Of a stretch of DNA of 64,000 nt, positions 48,494 through 61,121 are shown piece by piece. The DNA comes from Clitoria ternatea (taxonomy: Eukaryota > Streptophyta > Magnoliopsida > Fabales > Fabaceae): NCBI GenBank assembly GCA_037962975.1, contig CM075669.1:110376501-110440500 (forward strand), written 5' to 3'. Below the pieces are notes generated by a model, which saw nothing but the letters and a program-made list of their open reading frames with translations, was not told the origin of the DNA and searched no databases. The stretch's first letter is position 1. The number at the start of each line of letters is the position of its first letter. A program made the translations under genes and the position numbers.

Positions 48494-49308
48494 AATACAA
48501 GATACTAGTGTGTTGGACGAAATAATATCAAGACCCTTGGTTCTCCACTTTCTAGATCTCCACTACACGGGTGTAAAGAAATAGAATCTACATACCTGAT
48601 ACCATAGTGGAGGTCTATCCCCCATATCAAATGATTAATCCTTATTCGACATTTACCTTTATATATATAAATATCACGATACAAATAACAAATGTAAACG
48701 CTTGTCTAATGTAGAGTCCAAGGTCTTTTGGTGAAAGGTCTTGGGTTTAATTGTTGAAAATTGGTTACGCTTTTAATCGTGAAATTGACAAACGAATTTT
48801 TGGAATCATAACATGGTTATAATCTTCTAAAATTTAATTAATGGAGAATAATTAACTTACACTTTTGGATGTTAATTATTAGGGTGTTTCCAAGTATATT
48901 GAGAAGGGGTGTGCACATTTAGGAGGGATTTTGTTTCTAGAAAATATGGGATAATTTTGGAATAGAAATTAAAAAAAGAATAATGGTGTGTGGAATGTAT
49001 AAAAAAGAAAAAAAAATGCCCTTATATAAAGAACTTTTGTTTTAGTCTTACCACTAAGTTGAATATGTTGGCTTTTGATAAGATTAATAGAATTACACAT
49101 TAACTTGTCCATATGTTTATGATAAGTCAAAATAGCTATCAACATTTGACTCTGGCAACTAAAATATATATTTTTTAGTCATCTAAGTTTCTTTTAAAAT
49201 TGTAAAAAGAAATTTTTTAACTAGCAAAGTATATTTTAGTCATAATTAACAAAAAAAGATAATTACAAAAGAATATATATTTCAATTGTAAGAATCTCAT
49301 ATTAATAG
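48494..49308. other. AT-rich remnant without a recognisable gene
   Basis: This is flank of the solo LTR insertion, probably more of the decayed repeat nest. No coding or RNA gene is seen. Confidence 0.45.
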
Positions 49309-49853
49309 TAGGGGTGAGGATAGGACAGGTCAGGCTAGGCTTTTTAGGGATTTGAGTCTGATACTTGACTACGAAGCCTAAACTTTGTCTATTATCTATT
49401 ATAGGTCATATTTTAAAGCCTAGTCTAGCCAATTTAAGAGTTAATTTAACTGATAGGCAATTGTGATGTAAAAGTCTGCTTTGTATTAAGATTAATAAAA
49501 AAAGCAATAGACCTATCTTAAAAAAAACTAACAAACTTTAAAAGACTAACAACATGAATAAAATATATATATTTAACTATTAACTTTATGCACTAAAATT
49601 TATTTTAATAATTTTTTAATTTTATAAACTATAATTATAAATTATAGTATATTTAATAAAATTCTATATATCTAGACTTAAATAAGTTGATCTAACAAGT
49701 TAAAAAAGGATTTTTTAAAAGCTTAAGCCCCTCTTTAATTAAATGGATTTTTTGAAAAGTCTAAGCCTAGTATTTTTATTAAAGGAGCTGGCTAAGCTAG
49801 ATCATAAATAGGTTAGGTCATAGACCTTCAACGAGATTTGACCTATTCCTATC
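49309..49853. mobile_element. Degenerate hAT-like non-autonomous element
   Basis: The left end TAGGGGTGAGGATAGGACAGGTC and the right end, inverted (GATAGGAATAGGTCAAAT), are imperfect terminal inverted repeats of the TAGGGGTG type common in plant hAT derivatives. The outer part of the right end is lost and no target-site duplication is visible. No coding capacity. Confidence 0.5.
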
Positions 49854-50074
49854 ATAATTAATAATTTGATTAACATGTTGGAACCAAATTAAGCATGGAA
49901 TTAGGACTTGAATTGGAATTGTTATGATATTTAGAAGTCTTATAAGAATATTTATTGAAATTACTATTCTAAGGTCCAATTCTATGGATCGTAGTATAAC
50001 TGAAACTAGTTTAAATTCCTAACTCTTACCCGCTTAATTAGAGATTCTTAACATCACATTGTTGATTGACTATA

Positions 50075-50423
50075 CCGCCATCATTGTCTCCACTATCGTT
50101 ACCACCACCATAGTTGCCATCATCGGACTACAATCATCATCATTGTTGTTGTCACCGTCATCATTACCCTTACCACCATTGTCAACACTACCCCTATCAC
50201 CATTACCGCCACAACCACTAGCCCACCACCATCAAAACCACTACCATCATTGTCATAACCACCACACTCATACTATTGTCACAACCATCACCATCACCTA
50301 ACTGTTGTCACCACTATCATTGTTACTATCACTATTGTTGCCATCAACACCACCACCATCACTAACATTGTTGTTGTTACCACCCTCATTAAAATCACCA
50401 CCGTTGTCATCACCATCATCATA
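50075..50423. repeat. ACC/ATC trinucleotide-rich repeat, left part
   Basis: Imperfect (ACC)n/(ATC)n/(GTT)n sequence. It continues at 51047-51150 after an inserted hAT-like element. Open frames across it, rich in H and T or I and V, are repeat artefacts. Confidence 0.75.
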
Positions 50424-50431
50424 GCTACCAC

Positions 50432-51038
50432 TAGGGGTGGCAATTTGGGCTTGGCCCGCGGGCCAGCCCGTTTGGCTCGTTGAAAATAGGCGGGTTGGGC
50501 TAAGGTTTTAAACCTGTTTTCCCATATAAGCACAGTCCGTTTTGGCCCACAAAAAATGGGCCCTATGCGGGTCGGCCCGGCCCGGCCCGTTGGGCCAATA
50601 TTGAAATACTAAAATATATTTTTATATTTACTATATAATTTATATATATTAAAGAGGTTATGCTTTTTTATTTTTCTATTTTATATATGTTATTATAAAT
50701 TTGATAGTATAATATTATAAAATATAAATGATAAAGTTTTGTTTCCATTTAATGTAAATATAATTGATTTGAACTTTAATGAAATAAATTGGGTTAATTA
50801 TAAAAAAACTAGTTTTAAAAAAGATAAAATCTAGTTTTTATATCTAAAGTTTTTTTCTTAAAAAAACCTTAAAAATAGTACAGAATGAAAATAAAAAAAG
50901 CATAAATAATTTGAAAAAAAAGGCCGGGCCAATGTTTTTGACCTGTTTTTTTTTGCCCGGCTCGGCCCGGCCCGTATTTGGGTAGGCTTATACAGGCCTT
51001 GGCCCGGGCCGGCCCGTTGACTCGCTTTGCCATCCCTA
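50432..51038. mobile_element. hAT-like non-autonomous element, 607 bp, 8-bp target-site duplication
   Basis: The ends are TAGGGGTGGCAATTTGGGC and, inverted, TAGGGATGGCAAAGCGAG. The flanking 8-mers GCTACCAC (50424-50431) and GCCACCAC (51039-51046) differ by one base. Both ends are rich in GGCCCGGCCCG. The interior is AT-rich and non-coding. Confidence 0.88.
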
Positions 51039-51150
51039 GCCACCACTGTCATCATGATCACCGCAACCACCACTGCCCCAACACCACTAGTGCCTCCCCC
51101 ATAACCGTCATTCTTGTAACCATCATCATCACCTTAACCATTATTACTAC

Positions 51151-51795
51151 ACCCATTCCCCTATTTTAGTTTAAAATTATAATTTCATATGATCAAAACA
51201 TAAAATTAATAATTACAAACCAACTCCAATTCTATAAAAATTGAAATTATAATTGCAAATTCCAATTTCAACCCCAACAACTTTTACAAATTCAACTTAA
51301 TATAGAATAAAAATAGATGCACTAAAACAAAAGATTATGTTATGAGTTTATCTTACATATATAATTTTATAGAGGATAAGAAAAACAAAAAAGAAAACTT
51401 TTCATTTTAAAAAATCATTCTAAGCATTTTCTGCATAATTTTTTTAGAAAACATTTCTCCTTTTGATTTCTTATTTTAGATAAACTCATGTTATATAACT
51501 GAAAATAGAAATAATTTATGAAAATGAGGCCAATATTTTTACCCCCAACAATTTTTTCATAAAATCCCAGCAAATCCCAACAAAACCCAGTATACTCACT
51601 GCATCTGTATTGCATCGTGGGAACCAGCTGCAAAGGAAAATATCTGGCATTATCAGCTAGTTTCCCTCCCTCTCTTTCATCCATTTGCATGAAGCCAAAC
51701 CGCAGAACACAAGTGCAACCATTTTGGACCAAAAAGAGACACACATACAAAACTTGTATAATTTTTCATCGGTGTTTGACAACATTCCTATCCAA
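51151..51795 (+). promoter_or_regulatory. Upstream region of the CRM-domain gene
   Basis: AT-rich sequence followed, from about 51590, by a less AT-rich leader-like part. A TATATAATTTTATAG stretch at 51357-51371 could be a TATA box, but the transcription start cannot be set from the sequence. An in-frame ATG at 51685 would add 37 residues. Confidence 0.35.
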
Positions 51796-54700
51796 ATGGT
51801 AATAGTGGCATCATCTTCCTCCCTCCCCGGTGGTAGGAAGAACCTCTTCTCCTCCTTACCATCAACACCACCACCCCACGACCCCACCGCTACGTTCTAC
51901 GCCACCCCACAACCACCTTTCCCAATCCCCAAATACCCCCCTCCCCGCAAATCCCAACAAAACCCTGCCCTCAAAATCCACCGCAAAACCAACTACCACA
52001 AACCCATCAAGCCCGACGACCGCGTCATCGCCTCCGAAGGCGACCGCTCCATCGTAATCGGGGAATCCGGTGTCTCCTACTTGCTCCCCGGCGCCCCCTT
52101 CGAGTTCCAATTCAGTTACTCCGAGACACCTAAGGTGAAGCCGTTGGCAATTCGGGAACCGGCGTTCCTGCCCTTTGCGCCGCCGTCGATGCCGAGGCCG
52201 TGGACCGGGAAAGCCCCGATGAAGAGCTCCAAGAAGAAGATTCCGCTGTTTGATTCCTTCAATCCTCCCCCTCCTGGTACCAAGGGAGTCAAGCATGTGG
52301 AAATGCCTGGGCCGTTTCCGATGGGGAAGTTTCCGAAAGAGGGTAAGACGAGGGAAGAGATTCTTGGGGAGCCTCTCAAGAAGTGGGAGATTCACATGCT
52401 TGTTAAACCTATGATGTCTCATAATCGTCAGGTTAATCTTGGTGAGTTGTTTTGTTTGTAAATGATTCAAGGCTAGTTGTTGGTTACTAAGTAGATGTCA
52501 TACGAACCACTTACTCATACTGCCATACAACTGTTTTGTAACAATGCCAACCTGTTCTCGTGAAAATTTCCTTTGAGTGTGCTGCTTTCTTCTTGTTATT
52601 GTTTGTGAAGATGAGTGTTTTTTATCATTAGTTTAGTGCTATTTGAATGTATGAGTTTGTGCGGAGAAAACATCTATTTGGCACTCCAAAAAAGAGGTGG
52701 TCAGTGGGCACCAAGTAGGTCAAGATTTTGGTCACTGCATAGGTCCTCAAATGACCAAAATGCCCACCAAGTAGGCCTTTGGAAGTTTTCAGTTACCAAA
52801 TAGGTTCTCAAATGATCAAAATGTATACCACGATAGTACAAGTTAACTTTTGTTGACTAGTTAACATGCTATGTCAGCCACTGTTAATGATTTCTCAAAG
52901 GAAAGTTAACAAAAGGACTAACATAGAGGACATTTTGATTATTCGAGGACCTATTTGGTGGAAAGAATCATTCAAGAACCTTTCACATATTTCTCGGGTG
53001 TGTGTGTTTGGGGGAGGGAGGTGGGGGTGGGGGGTTATGATGGTGATAAATCAAATTGGGGTTTAAAGTGTGGTTGCATTGTGGATGTTAGGGGCCGGTG
53101 CAGGCCAATTGTGGCTGATGTGGTTTGCAATCATGGCCTGACGTGGTTGTGGCGATGCAACTGAGATGTTGCTGCTGCGCCATGTGATGCAGTCTATAAT
53201 TTGAAGTCCTGAATTGCATATTATGAGTAAAGGTTAAGGAACTGTGTTGATGATGCTTTGCTTGATGGTCTAGGAAGGGATGGGTTGACGCATAACATGC
53301 TGGAGTTGATACATTCGCATTGGAAGCGTCAACGTGTCTGTAAGATTCGTTGTAGAGGTGTTCCAACTGTAGATATGAATAATGTTTGCCATCACATTGA
53401 GGTGTGTTATCCTTTTCTGTTTCCTTAAAATAGATTACCAATCTTGTGTAGTTTGCTGTTTCTTTACTTTGAATGTTCTTATCATTCAATCTGTTAGCAT
53501 ATTGATCGATACCAACACTTGCACAATGTTATTCCTGTGCATAGATTGCTCATAACAGATTATACACTGGAAATGAAAATATGTCATTGTCAACTAGAAA
53601 ACTTTTAGCTGAAACTGTTCTTTTAGGCTATGTTTGGTAATAGGAAAAGAGAGGGGAAGGAAGGAGAAGTCTCTTATGTTTGTGACTTGTGAGTATGGTT
53701 TTTCCTGATATGATTTATAAAGAACTCACCCTTGTTTCCACCTCGGTCCTTCCCTTCCCTTTGCCTACCCTCCAGTCCAAACTCCCAAACCCTTAGTGAA
53801 TTTAAAGGTTGTTGTCTTAGTATTTCAAAATCAACAATGACATACCTGTATTTAGCATTTTTCTGCATATGGCTTTGCCATACTTTCTAGTGTAGGGAAA
53901 TAAAGGCTACATTGAAGTTTGAAGCCTTGCTACTTCTCATTTGAGTTGTTGAAAATTAAATGCACACGGTGATGACTGATGATCTTGCTGGGTGGTCAAA
54001 AGGAATGGAATGCTGCTAATTTGGCAGAATGCTACCTTTAATTCAAAATGTACCCTTCTCTTTTCACACCATTATCTTTGTTAAAATAATAAGAACATAG
54101 CAATCTCTAGTTGAAGTGCTTCGATCTCTTCTGTTTCCTAGTGAAGACACTTCTGTCTTCAACTCATAGTCGGATAGAGACTAGACTTTGTTGATGCTTT
54201 TACTCTTATTGCCTATTCTCTCTACTCCAGTCAATTACAGCACAATGTTGACAAAAGCAATATATTATTATGAACCATGCATGAGAGTTGATCGTTCATT
54301 CAACTTGTTTGTTTGCTTTGAGGTTAAATCCTTGTATGTTATGACAGGAGAAAACCGGGGGTAAAATAATTCATCGAGTTGGTGGTGTAGTTTATCTCTT
54401 CCGTGGCAGAAATTACAACTATAGTACTCGTCCTCAGTATCCAGTGATGCTCTGGAAGCCAGCTGCTCCTGTTTACCCAAAACTTATACAAGATGCTCCA
54501 GGAGGATTAACAAAAGATGAAGCTGATGAATTACGGATGAAGGGGAAAAGCCTATTGCCAATTTGTAAATTAGGTAACTGTCTATTTGGGTTTCAGTTTC
54601 TAATGTGCACATGCTCTTGTTGCTTGAAGAAAGTTTTCAATTTATTGTACCCCTTGTCTTTAATTTGTCTTACCTAGAGTAACTAAAGTCATAGAATAGA

Positions 54701-57700
54701 ACTTGAGGCAATACTTTGTCTAAGCTCTAATTGTTTACTGGTTTAAGTATTTTAAAAGGTTGGCTGAGTTACATTTTGGTGCCATGAGTAGCTGTCTGAG
54801 TTCTGCAAGTCTACAGCTATTAATTAGGATTAATAATATTCAACTATCATCATCTGTTAGGATAGAAAGAAAAGGAAAAGTAGTTAGGGACAGCCAGGGA
54901 AATAGTTAGTGATTTAGAACATTTGGATGAAAGAGGAAACCCTTTGCATAGTGGCCTAGGAAAACCTTGAAGGAGACTTATTTGTCCTGTTCTTAGAGTG
55001 TGTTAGGTTCAACTATTTTGGAGAAGTAATAGCTTATTTTGTCAACCTCCTAAATATTTTTTGAAAATCAGTGATTTTTTCCTTAAAATTGATCTAGGTG
55101 AGTGAAACATGCATGTAGTAGCTTCGTAAAAGTGTTTGCATCCTTTGTTTGCTTCTGTCAGCCTCTCAATTCTCTATCCTAAGTTCATAACAATTGATGC
55201 AACCTATTGAATATCACATTGGTGAAGAAATAGAGAGCATGTTGATGTTCTTGAAGAAAATGACTAGCAATCAGGAGCTACTTGATATAAAAAAGAATGT
55301 TGATAGAGCTGAAGTGAAGAGATTATGGAAACAGTTCAGCAGTTGCTGAAGAAGCAAGGAATTGGTTGAGAGGAGGAAAGGGAGAAAGCAAAAACATTAT
55401 GAGGGCATGAACATCACAACCAAACATGATTGACGATGAAAGTGTGGATGGAGAGTGTTTGGCGTTTGGCAAAGAAAAAAGATATCATTGTTGAGTAAAG
55501 ATGGCTTGAATTGCCTAGTTACAATGGAAGTGGCCCATTGGGTTGTTGGACACCAGAAAAAGCTAGAAACTGAACCGAAACCAGAACAAGAACCAGGTTG
55601 ACCGTTGGAGAAGGTGCTGGTAAAACAAGAAGCAGAAGCAAAAGTAGATAAAGTGACAGAAATACATAGACCCATTGGTACAGGGGATAAAAGCAGAGGT
55701 CAACGATGGAGAGAACAATGGTTATGGTTCACTGGTTGCAATACTCAAATTCAGTTGAGGCAATTAAGAAAGAAGTCTAGAAAGAGCTTTTTATAATTAT
55801 ATGAAGATCACCACAGTTGTGGTTGTCTTGATAATGTATGGGTCAAGTGGGAGACGAACATATTTCCAATGGTTGGTATGGAAGGAAACCACTCATGGTT
55901 GGTTCTAGGTCTCAACGCGGTGTCTAAGACAAAGAAAGAACCATATATTGTGGCAGAGAATGGGTGGTAGACCCTTGATGGCTAGGCCTAAGTGATGGTA
56001 TTTTGGTTATATTACTTTGCCAATAAAGGGCTAACACTATCCAAATTAAACATTTAACCATGAAGATGCTTTTGTCTTCTAGACGTGCTTCTCAAAAGCG
56101 AGTACATCCTAGTTAGTAGTGTAAGATAATGAAAATTGAACTTGCAAGAAAATGAGCTGAAGAATAGAGTCCAAAATCTAGTTGTGTGAAAGACCAGCAA
56201 AATTAAGGAAGAAGTCTAGAAAGAGCTTTTTACAATTACATGAAAATCACCACAGTTGTGGTTGTCTTGATAATGTATGGGTCAAGTGGGAGACAAACAT
56301 ATTTCCAATGGTTGAGTATGGAAGGAAATCACTCATGGTTGATTTTGGGTCTCAACGCGGTGTCTAAGACAAAGAGAGAACCATATATTGTGGTAGACCC
56401 TTGATGGCTAGGCCTAAGTAATGGTATTTTGGTCACATTACTTTGCTAATAAAGGGCGAACACCATCCAAATTAAACATTTAACCATGAAGATGCTTTAA
56501 TCTTCTAGATGCGCTTCTCAAAAAGGAGTAGATCCTAGTTAGTAGAGTAAGATAATGAAAATAGAACTTGCAAGAAAATGAGTTGAAGAATAGAGTCCAA
56601 AATCTAGTTGGATGAAAGGCCAACAAAATTAAGGAAAAAGTCTAGAAAGAGCTTTTTACAATTATATGAAAATTACCATAGTTGTGGTTGTCTTGATAAT
56701 GTATGGGTCAAGTGGGAGACAGATAGATATCCGATGGTCAAGTATGGAAGGAAATCACTCATGGTTGGTTCTGGGTCTCAACGCGGTGTCTGAGATAAAG
56801 AAAGAACCATATATTGTGGCAGAGAATGGGTAGTAGACCCATGATGGCTAGGCCTAAGTAATGGTATTTTTGTTATATTACTTTGCCAATAAAGGGCTAA
56901 CACTATCCTAATTAAACACTAAACCATGAAGATGCTTTTGTCTTCTAGACATGCTTATCAAAAGCGAGTACATCCTAGTTAGTAGAGTAAGATAATGAAA
57001 ATTGAACTTGCAAGAAAATGAGCTGAAGAATAGAGTCCAATAACTAGTTGGATGAAAGACCAGCAAAATTTTGAAAGTGATAAATTGTCATTATGCTCTG
57101 TAAAGTACTCTTTTTGGTGGGGATTTATTATTGATATCACATTCTTAAGTTATAATTACACATTTAATTAAGACGTGACCTGTATTTTTAAATTCAAACC
57201 TCTAATTTACTTCTATCATGTTGCAGCCAAAAATGGAATTTACACCTCCCTTGTAAAGGATGTCAGAGATGCTTTTGAAGGATGTCCTTTGGTTAAGATT
57301 GACTGCAAGGGGTTGGATCCTAGTGATTACAAGAAAATAGGGGCCAAACTTAAGGTACCTAGATAACAAGCCTTTTTTATTGTAAATTGCTTCATTTTTT
57401 GGGTCTTATTCATGCACTGACACTATTTTCATATCTCTGCTTGGTATTAAATTAATAATAAATTCAAAGTGTAGAATGAAGCTACATATGCTCCAAGGAA
57501 ATGAGAAAAAATATGCAAACTTTGGGAAATGAGAACATTAGCTTCAGGCTAGTGTTTGTTTTGTATCCAATATAAACCTTTTCATCAATATATTAAAGGA
57601 TGCACAATTTGGCTTGCAATGCGATTCACTAAATTTGATGGAAGCAGTAGGCAAGCTGTCTATTTCTTATATATTTATCTAAATGGAACTTTTTCTGGGT

Positions 57701-60700
57701 ATATTATTTGTGTTGGCAGGATTTGGTCCCTTGTGTACTGTTGTCCTTTGACGATGAACAAATATTGACATGGAGGGGTAAAGACTGGAAATCAAGGTAC
57801 CCACGAGCTCCCCTGGTTGTTACTCTTGCGGAAGCTGGTGTTACGAAGAACTTGGATACAGGTATGTGTTAGAGGGAAAAAAGTTTGGTTGAACCATTTT
57901 TTTTGGACATGGTAGCCTAGTTTGATTCTTGTACTCTATGCATACATATATCATATGTTAGGTAGTGTACTCAATGAAAAGAAAGGAAAATGAAGGTCCC
58001 ATTATATCCTTTAAAAAAGTGTGAAGAAAGGCTTAACACAAAAAACTGAAAATAAAATCTATTTATATTTACAGTGAGGTGATTGTAAAAAATGCCAGCT
58101 TTAGAAACGAAATGGTCTGTTGTTAAAACAGAATTTAGGACATGTTTGATACAATTCCCTAGGTGTTAATAACTTGACATTGCAATAAGTACTGAAACTT
58201 TCTCTACGGATTTCAATGTTGGAGTAAATGATGCAAATTTAAGGAATGGCCATTGATAGAAAGATATGCTCTAGAGATCCATTATTGCATTGAGGTTTTG
58301 TGAATTTTCTTGAGCTACTTGGAAGTTTGGGGAATAGCTGAATGAGCCTGGAGTTTCTTAGATGTTAAGTTCTGGAAGAGCTAGATATGTATACAAATTG
58401 TTTAGGTACCTTCGTAAGGTGATATTTAGGGGAAGACAAGGATTGATGTTTGCTGTTAATGTGTTTCTGAAATGAGGACAATGACAGTTCCACATGCAAA
58501 TGACTTGAAATTTCTACTAGTTCATTATTTATTCTATGTGGAGGTAGATCGTTTTTTGTTATCAGAAAAACAAAAATATAATTAAACGGGTACAAGGAGG
58601 GTCCAAACTCATTTCCAAAAAGTTAACCAGAATTACAAACCTGAAGACAAACTAGTGGCTCTCTCTATACCAATCAACAGATGAAAACTGAAACCCCTTC
58701 AAACCCTCTCTTAACCAAGACCAACACCTAAGCTTAATCATTTCCAACACTGTGTCAGAACAAATAGCCTTATTATTAAAAACATTATTTCTATGAACTC
58801 ATAAAGACCAAATTACGGAGAACCATAAGACAATGAGACCATCCCTTACTAATTCTCCTTTCCGCAATCCTGCATGATGTAAGAAGTGAACTCTACAATC
58901 ACGATTGAGCCATTTGTACAACCCTGCCAAACCTTATATGAGAAGTTACATGTAAACCTTACATGTATTGTAGTTTCCTGTTGTTCTCCACAGAAAAGAT
59001 GCCTTTGTATCAGCTTCATTTAAAATAACTCCTCCTTTTGAGAAAATTAGTTCTAGTTTGGATCAGTGTTATTAAATAGCGGTCGCGGGTTATCGCGGCG
59101 AGCCAAAAAAACTTTATAAACGCTATAGCGGACGCTATAACGGGTTATGGCGGACACATAGCGGACACTATAAATAAGACCATAATACTATAAATAAAAT
59201 GAAAAAACATATCAAAATATCATCCAAAACAACATCCAAATCAATGTTAAACAAACATAATGTCATAACTCATAAATAACAGAGTATGACACCAGCAACA
59301 AACACCAGCAACACACAGAGTATGATGAAATAAAAGATTAAATACATAATAGATTTTTAAAAAAAAATTCATTTTCATAATACAAAACAGAAATTAAAAA
59401 TAACAAGAGATGAAAATGAAAACAGAGGAAGGGGAAACTGTTTTCAGCAAAATGGAAAAACAAAGCTGAAAAAAAACAGAGAAGAAAGAGGAGAAAGGAG
59501 AAAAAAAACAGAGAAGAAAGACGAGAAAGGAGAAAAAAAAACAGAGAAGAAAGAGGAGAAAGGAGAAAAAAAACAGAGAAGAAAGAGGAGAAAGGAGAAA
59601 AAAAACAGAGAAGAAAGAGGAGAAAGGAGAAAAATAACAGAGAAGAGGAGAAACCTGTTTGAACGAAGGAATGTGGAAGAAAACTGTTGGAACTTGGCCG
59701 GAAATGGTCGCCGGTGAGCCCTGCACAGTCGCCGCCGTTCTACGTCGCCGGAAATGGTCGGAAATGGCCGGAAATGGCCGGAAACAGTGGTCGCCGCCTC
59801 TCTTTCGCCGGAAAACTCAACGGAGATGGCTGGGTGATGGGCGCGAGGGAGGAGAAGTGAAAGGAGAAGCGGGAGGGAAACTTTTCGAACCTGAGAAGTG
59901 GAAGGAGAAAGCCAAAAAAAGAAACCCTAACCCGGAACCCGCTTCGTTCTGACCCGGCCCAACAGGGCCCAAACCCGACTTCCATGGAAAGCGGCGCTTC
60001 GACCGCTATTCCCCGCTACAGGCGCGACGACGTTATGCGCATAGCGGCCGCGATTCGCCAAATAGCGGTCACCGCTATTTCGGCCGCTTTTTCCCATGGC
60101 GTTTCGCGGTTGGCCTTCAAACCGCTCCGCCTTGCCGCTATTGCGCCGCTATAGCGGCGATTTGATAACACTGGTTTGGATTCTCTTGCACAAAAACTTC
60201 AACCTTTGAACACAAAATATCAGACCAAAAGAGATAAAAAAAAGTCTTTATCTTGATGCAAGTCTTCATGCCATAAGAATTCATAAGCAACCTTCCCAGA
60301 ATATTCCCCAGACATGCTTGTCTACCACCACCAGAAGTCCCTAGTTGCTTGGATCATTTTACCCTGATGATTTTCCATTGCCATGAGTTTCCTTCTCATT
60401 TTCCTCCTAAGTTGCATGTTGAAAAAATAGTTTTCCAATGGAAGCCTGAATGATTAAATTACTATGTTTGGTGGTCTCTTCCTTACTCCTTGTTGATTGC
60501 TCAACTGCTGACTGGTACACTGCTTCACAGTTTTTATAACATGCACATCCTTTGATTTTTATTTTTCATATTTACTGGATTAGATTAGCTTCAAAAGTTG
60601 ATATTTTTACTCCAGTGCCATAGATGATTATGTATTGTATTTGTCTGTCTGTTCTATATGGTAAAATTTTATCCGTGTTTTCATGTTAATCAGGTGAGAA

Positions 60701-61121
60701 TCAGTCTAAGCAAGACAGCCACACAGTGAACACGAGCCCAAAAATGCTGTCGCTTTGGAAGCGTGCAATTGAGTCCAGCAAGGCTTTGTTGCTGGATGAG
60801 TTGAATCTCAGTCCTGATGCTCTGTTGGAGAAAGTAGAGGAATTTGAGGTTGTTTCACAGGCCACAGAGCACTCCCATCCAGTATTTAGTCTGTCAAGTG
60901 AAGACAGTTCCGAAGGTCCAACATCTAACTTCGAAGATAGCTGTTCTAGTGATGGCATACCTACTGAAGAGGAGGAAGATGACGATGACGACGATGATTA
61001 TGTTAACTATGATGATGATGATGATGAAGACGATGACTTGTATGATATAAAGGACACATTAGCTCAACCCGGATCATTACCTGTTGATATGCTAGTCAAA
61101 AAGCTAAAACCAAGACCATAG
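51796..61121 (+). CDS. CAF2: CRS2-associated factor (CAF2-like), chloroplast group II intron splicing protein
   Basis: Six exons with GT...AG borders and consistent phase: 51796-52441, 53274-53401, 54348-54573, 57227-57354, 57720-57861 and 60694-61121; 565 codons. The Ser/Pro-rich N-terminus looks like a chloroplast transit peptide. A conserved block ([23 protein letters not shown]) leads into two CRM RNA-binding domains, residues about 190-285 (with [14 protein letters not shown] and [12 protein letters not shown]) and about 318-415 ([15 protein letters not shown], then [16 protein letters not shown]). [20 protein letters not shown] follows, then a strongly acidic tail. CAF1 and CAF2 bind the peptidyl-tRNA-hydrolase-like protein CRS2 and promote splicing of chloroplast group II introns. 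The length and the [12 protein letters not shown] block fit CAF2 better than the longer CAF1. The start at 51796 was chosen because the transit-like sequence begins there; 51685 is the alternative. All domains appear intact. Introns 3 and 5 are enlarged by repeats. Confidence 0.9.
55762..57066 (+). repeat. Three tandem copies of a 426-440 bp unit in intron 3
   Basis: Copies start at 55762, 56201 and 56627, at AATTAAG(G/A)AAGAAGTCTAGAAAG; a fourth start is cut at 57067. Copies share long runs such as GTGGTTGTCTTGATAATGTATGGGTC. The short open frames repeated in each copy (for example 56182-56367 and 56608-56793) are parts of the unit. It may derive from a retroelement, but no family is recognised. 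The repeat lies inside the 2653-bp intron between exons 3 and 4. Confidence 0.85.
59064..60173. mobile_element. hAT-type non-autonomous element, 1110 bp, perfect 8-bp duplication
   Basis: It runs CAGTGTTATT...ATAACACTG. The flanks are GTTTGGAT at 59056-59063 and again at 60174-60181, an exact 8-mer. Both ends are dense in TAGCGG/CCGCTA motifs. The interior has a purine-rich minisatellite (59455-59650) and no transposase. It has inserted into the LINE remnant in intron 5. Confidence 0.9.
59455..59650 (+). repeat. Purine-rich minisatellite GAGAAGAAAGAGGAGAAAGG
   Basis: About five copies of a 38-40 bp unit (AAAAAACAGAGAAGAAAGAGGAGAAAGGAG). The L- and F-rich open frame on the minus strand (59394-59726) is an artefact of it. 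Confidence 0.88.

Larger units (their letters stand above)
58553..60445 (-). mobile_element. LINE 3' remnant, antisense, in intron 5, split by a hAT-type element
   Basis: On the minus strand the 60174-60445 and 58553-59063 pieces read as the C-terminal end of a LINE reverse transcriptase protein (a zinc-binding-type segment with a W-rich region, then [17 protein letters not shown] sequence), followed by a short 3' tail that ends near 58553. Several stops break it. The orientation is opposite to the host gene. The hAT-type element 59064-60173 sits inside it. The family call rests on by-eye translation of decayed sequence. Confidence 0.5.

Noticed and set aside
50059..50533. H/T-rich and I/V-rich open frames
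   Set aside because: They are translations of the ACC/ATC trinucleotide repeat and run into a hAT-like element.
51862..52470. 202-codon open frame on the minus strand
   Set aside because: It is antisense to exon 1 of the CAF2-like gene, which has clear homology and codon phase. The shadow frame comes from GC-rich codons.
59394..59726. F/L/S-rich open frame on the minus strand, possibly a membrane protein
   Set aside because: It is the translation of a purine-rich minisatellite inside a hAT-type element.
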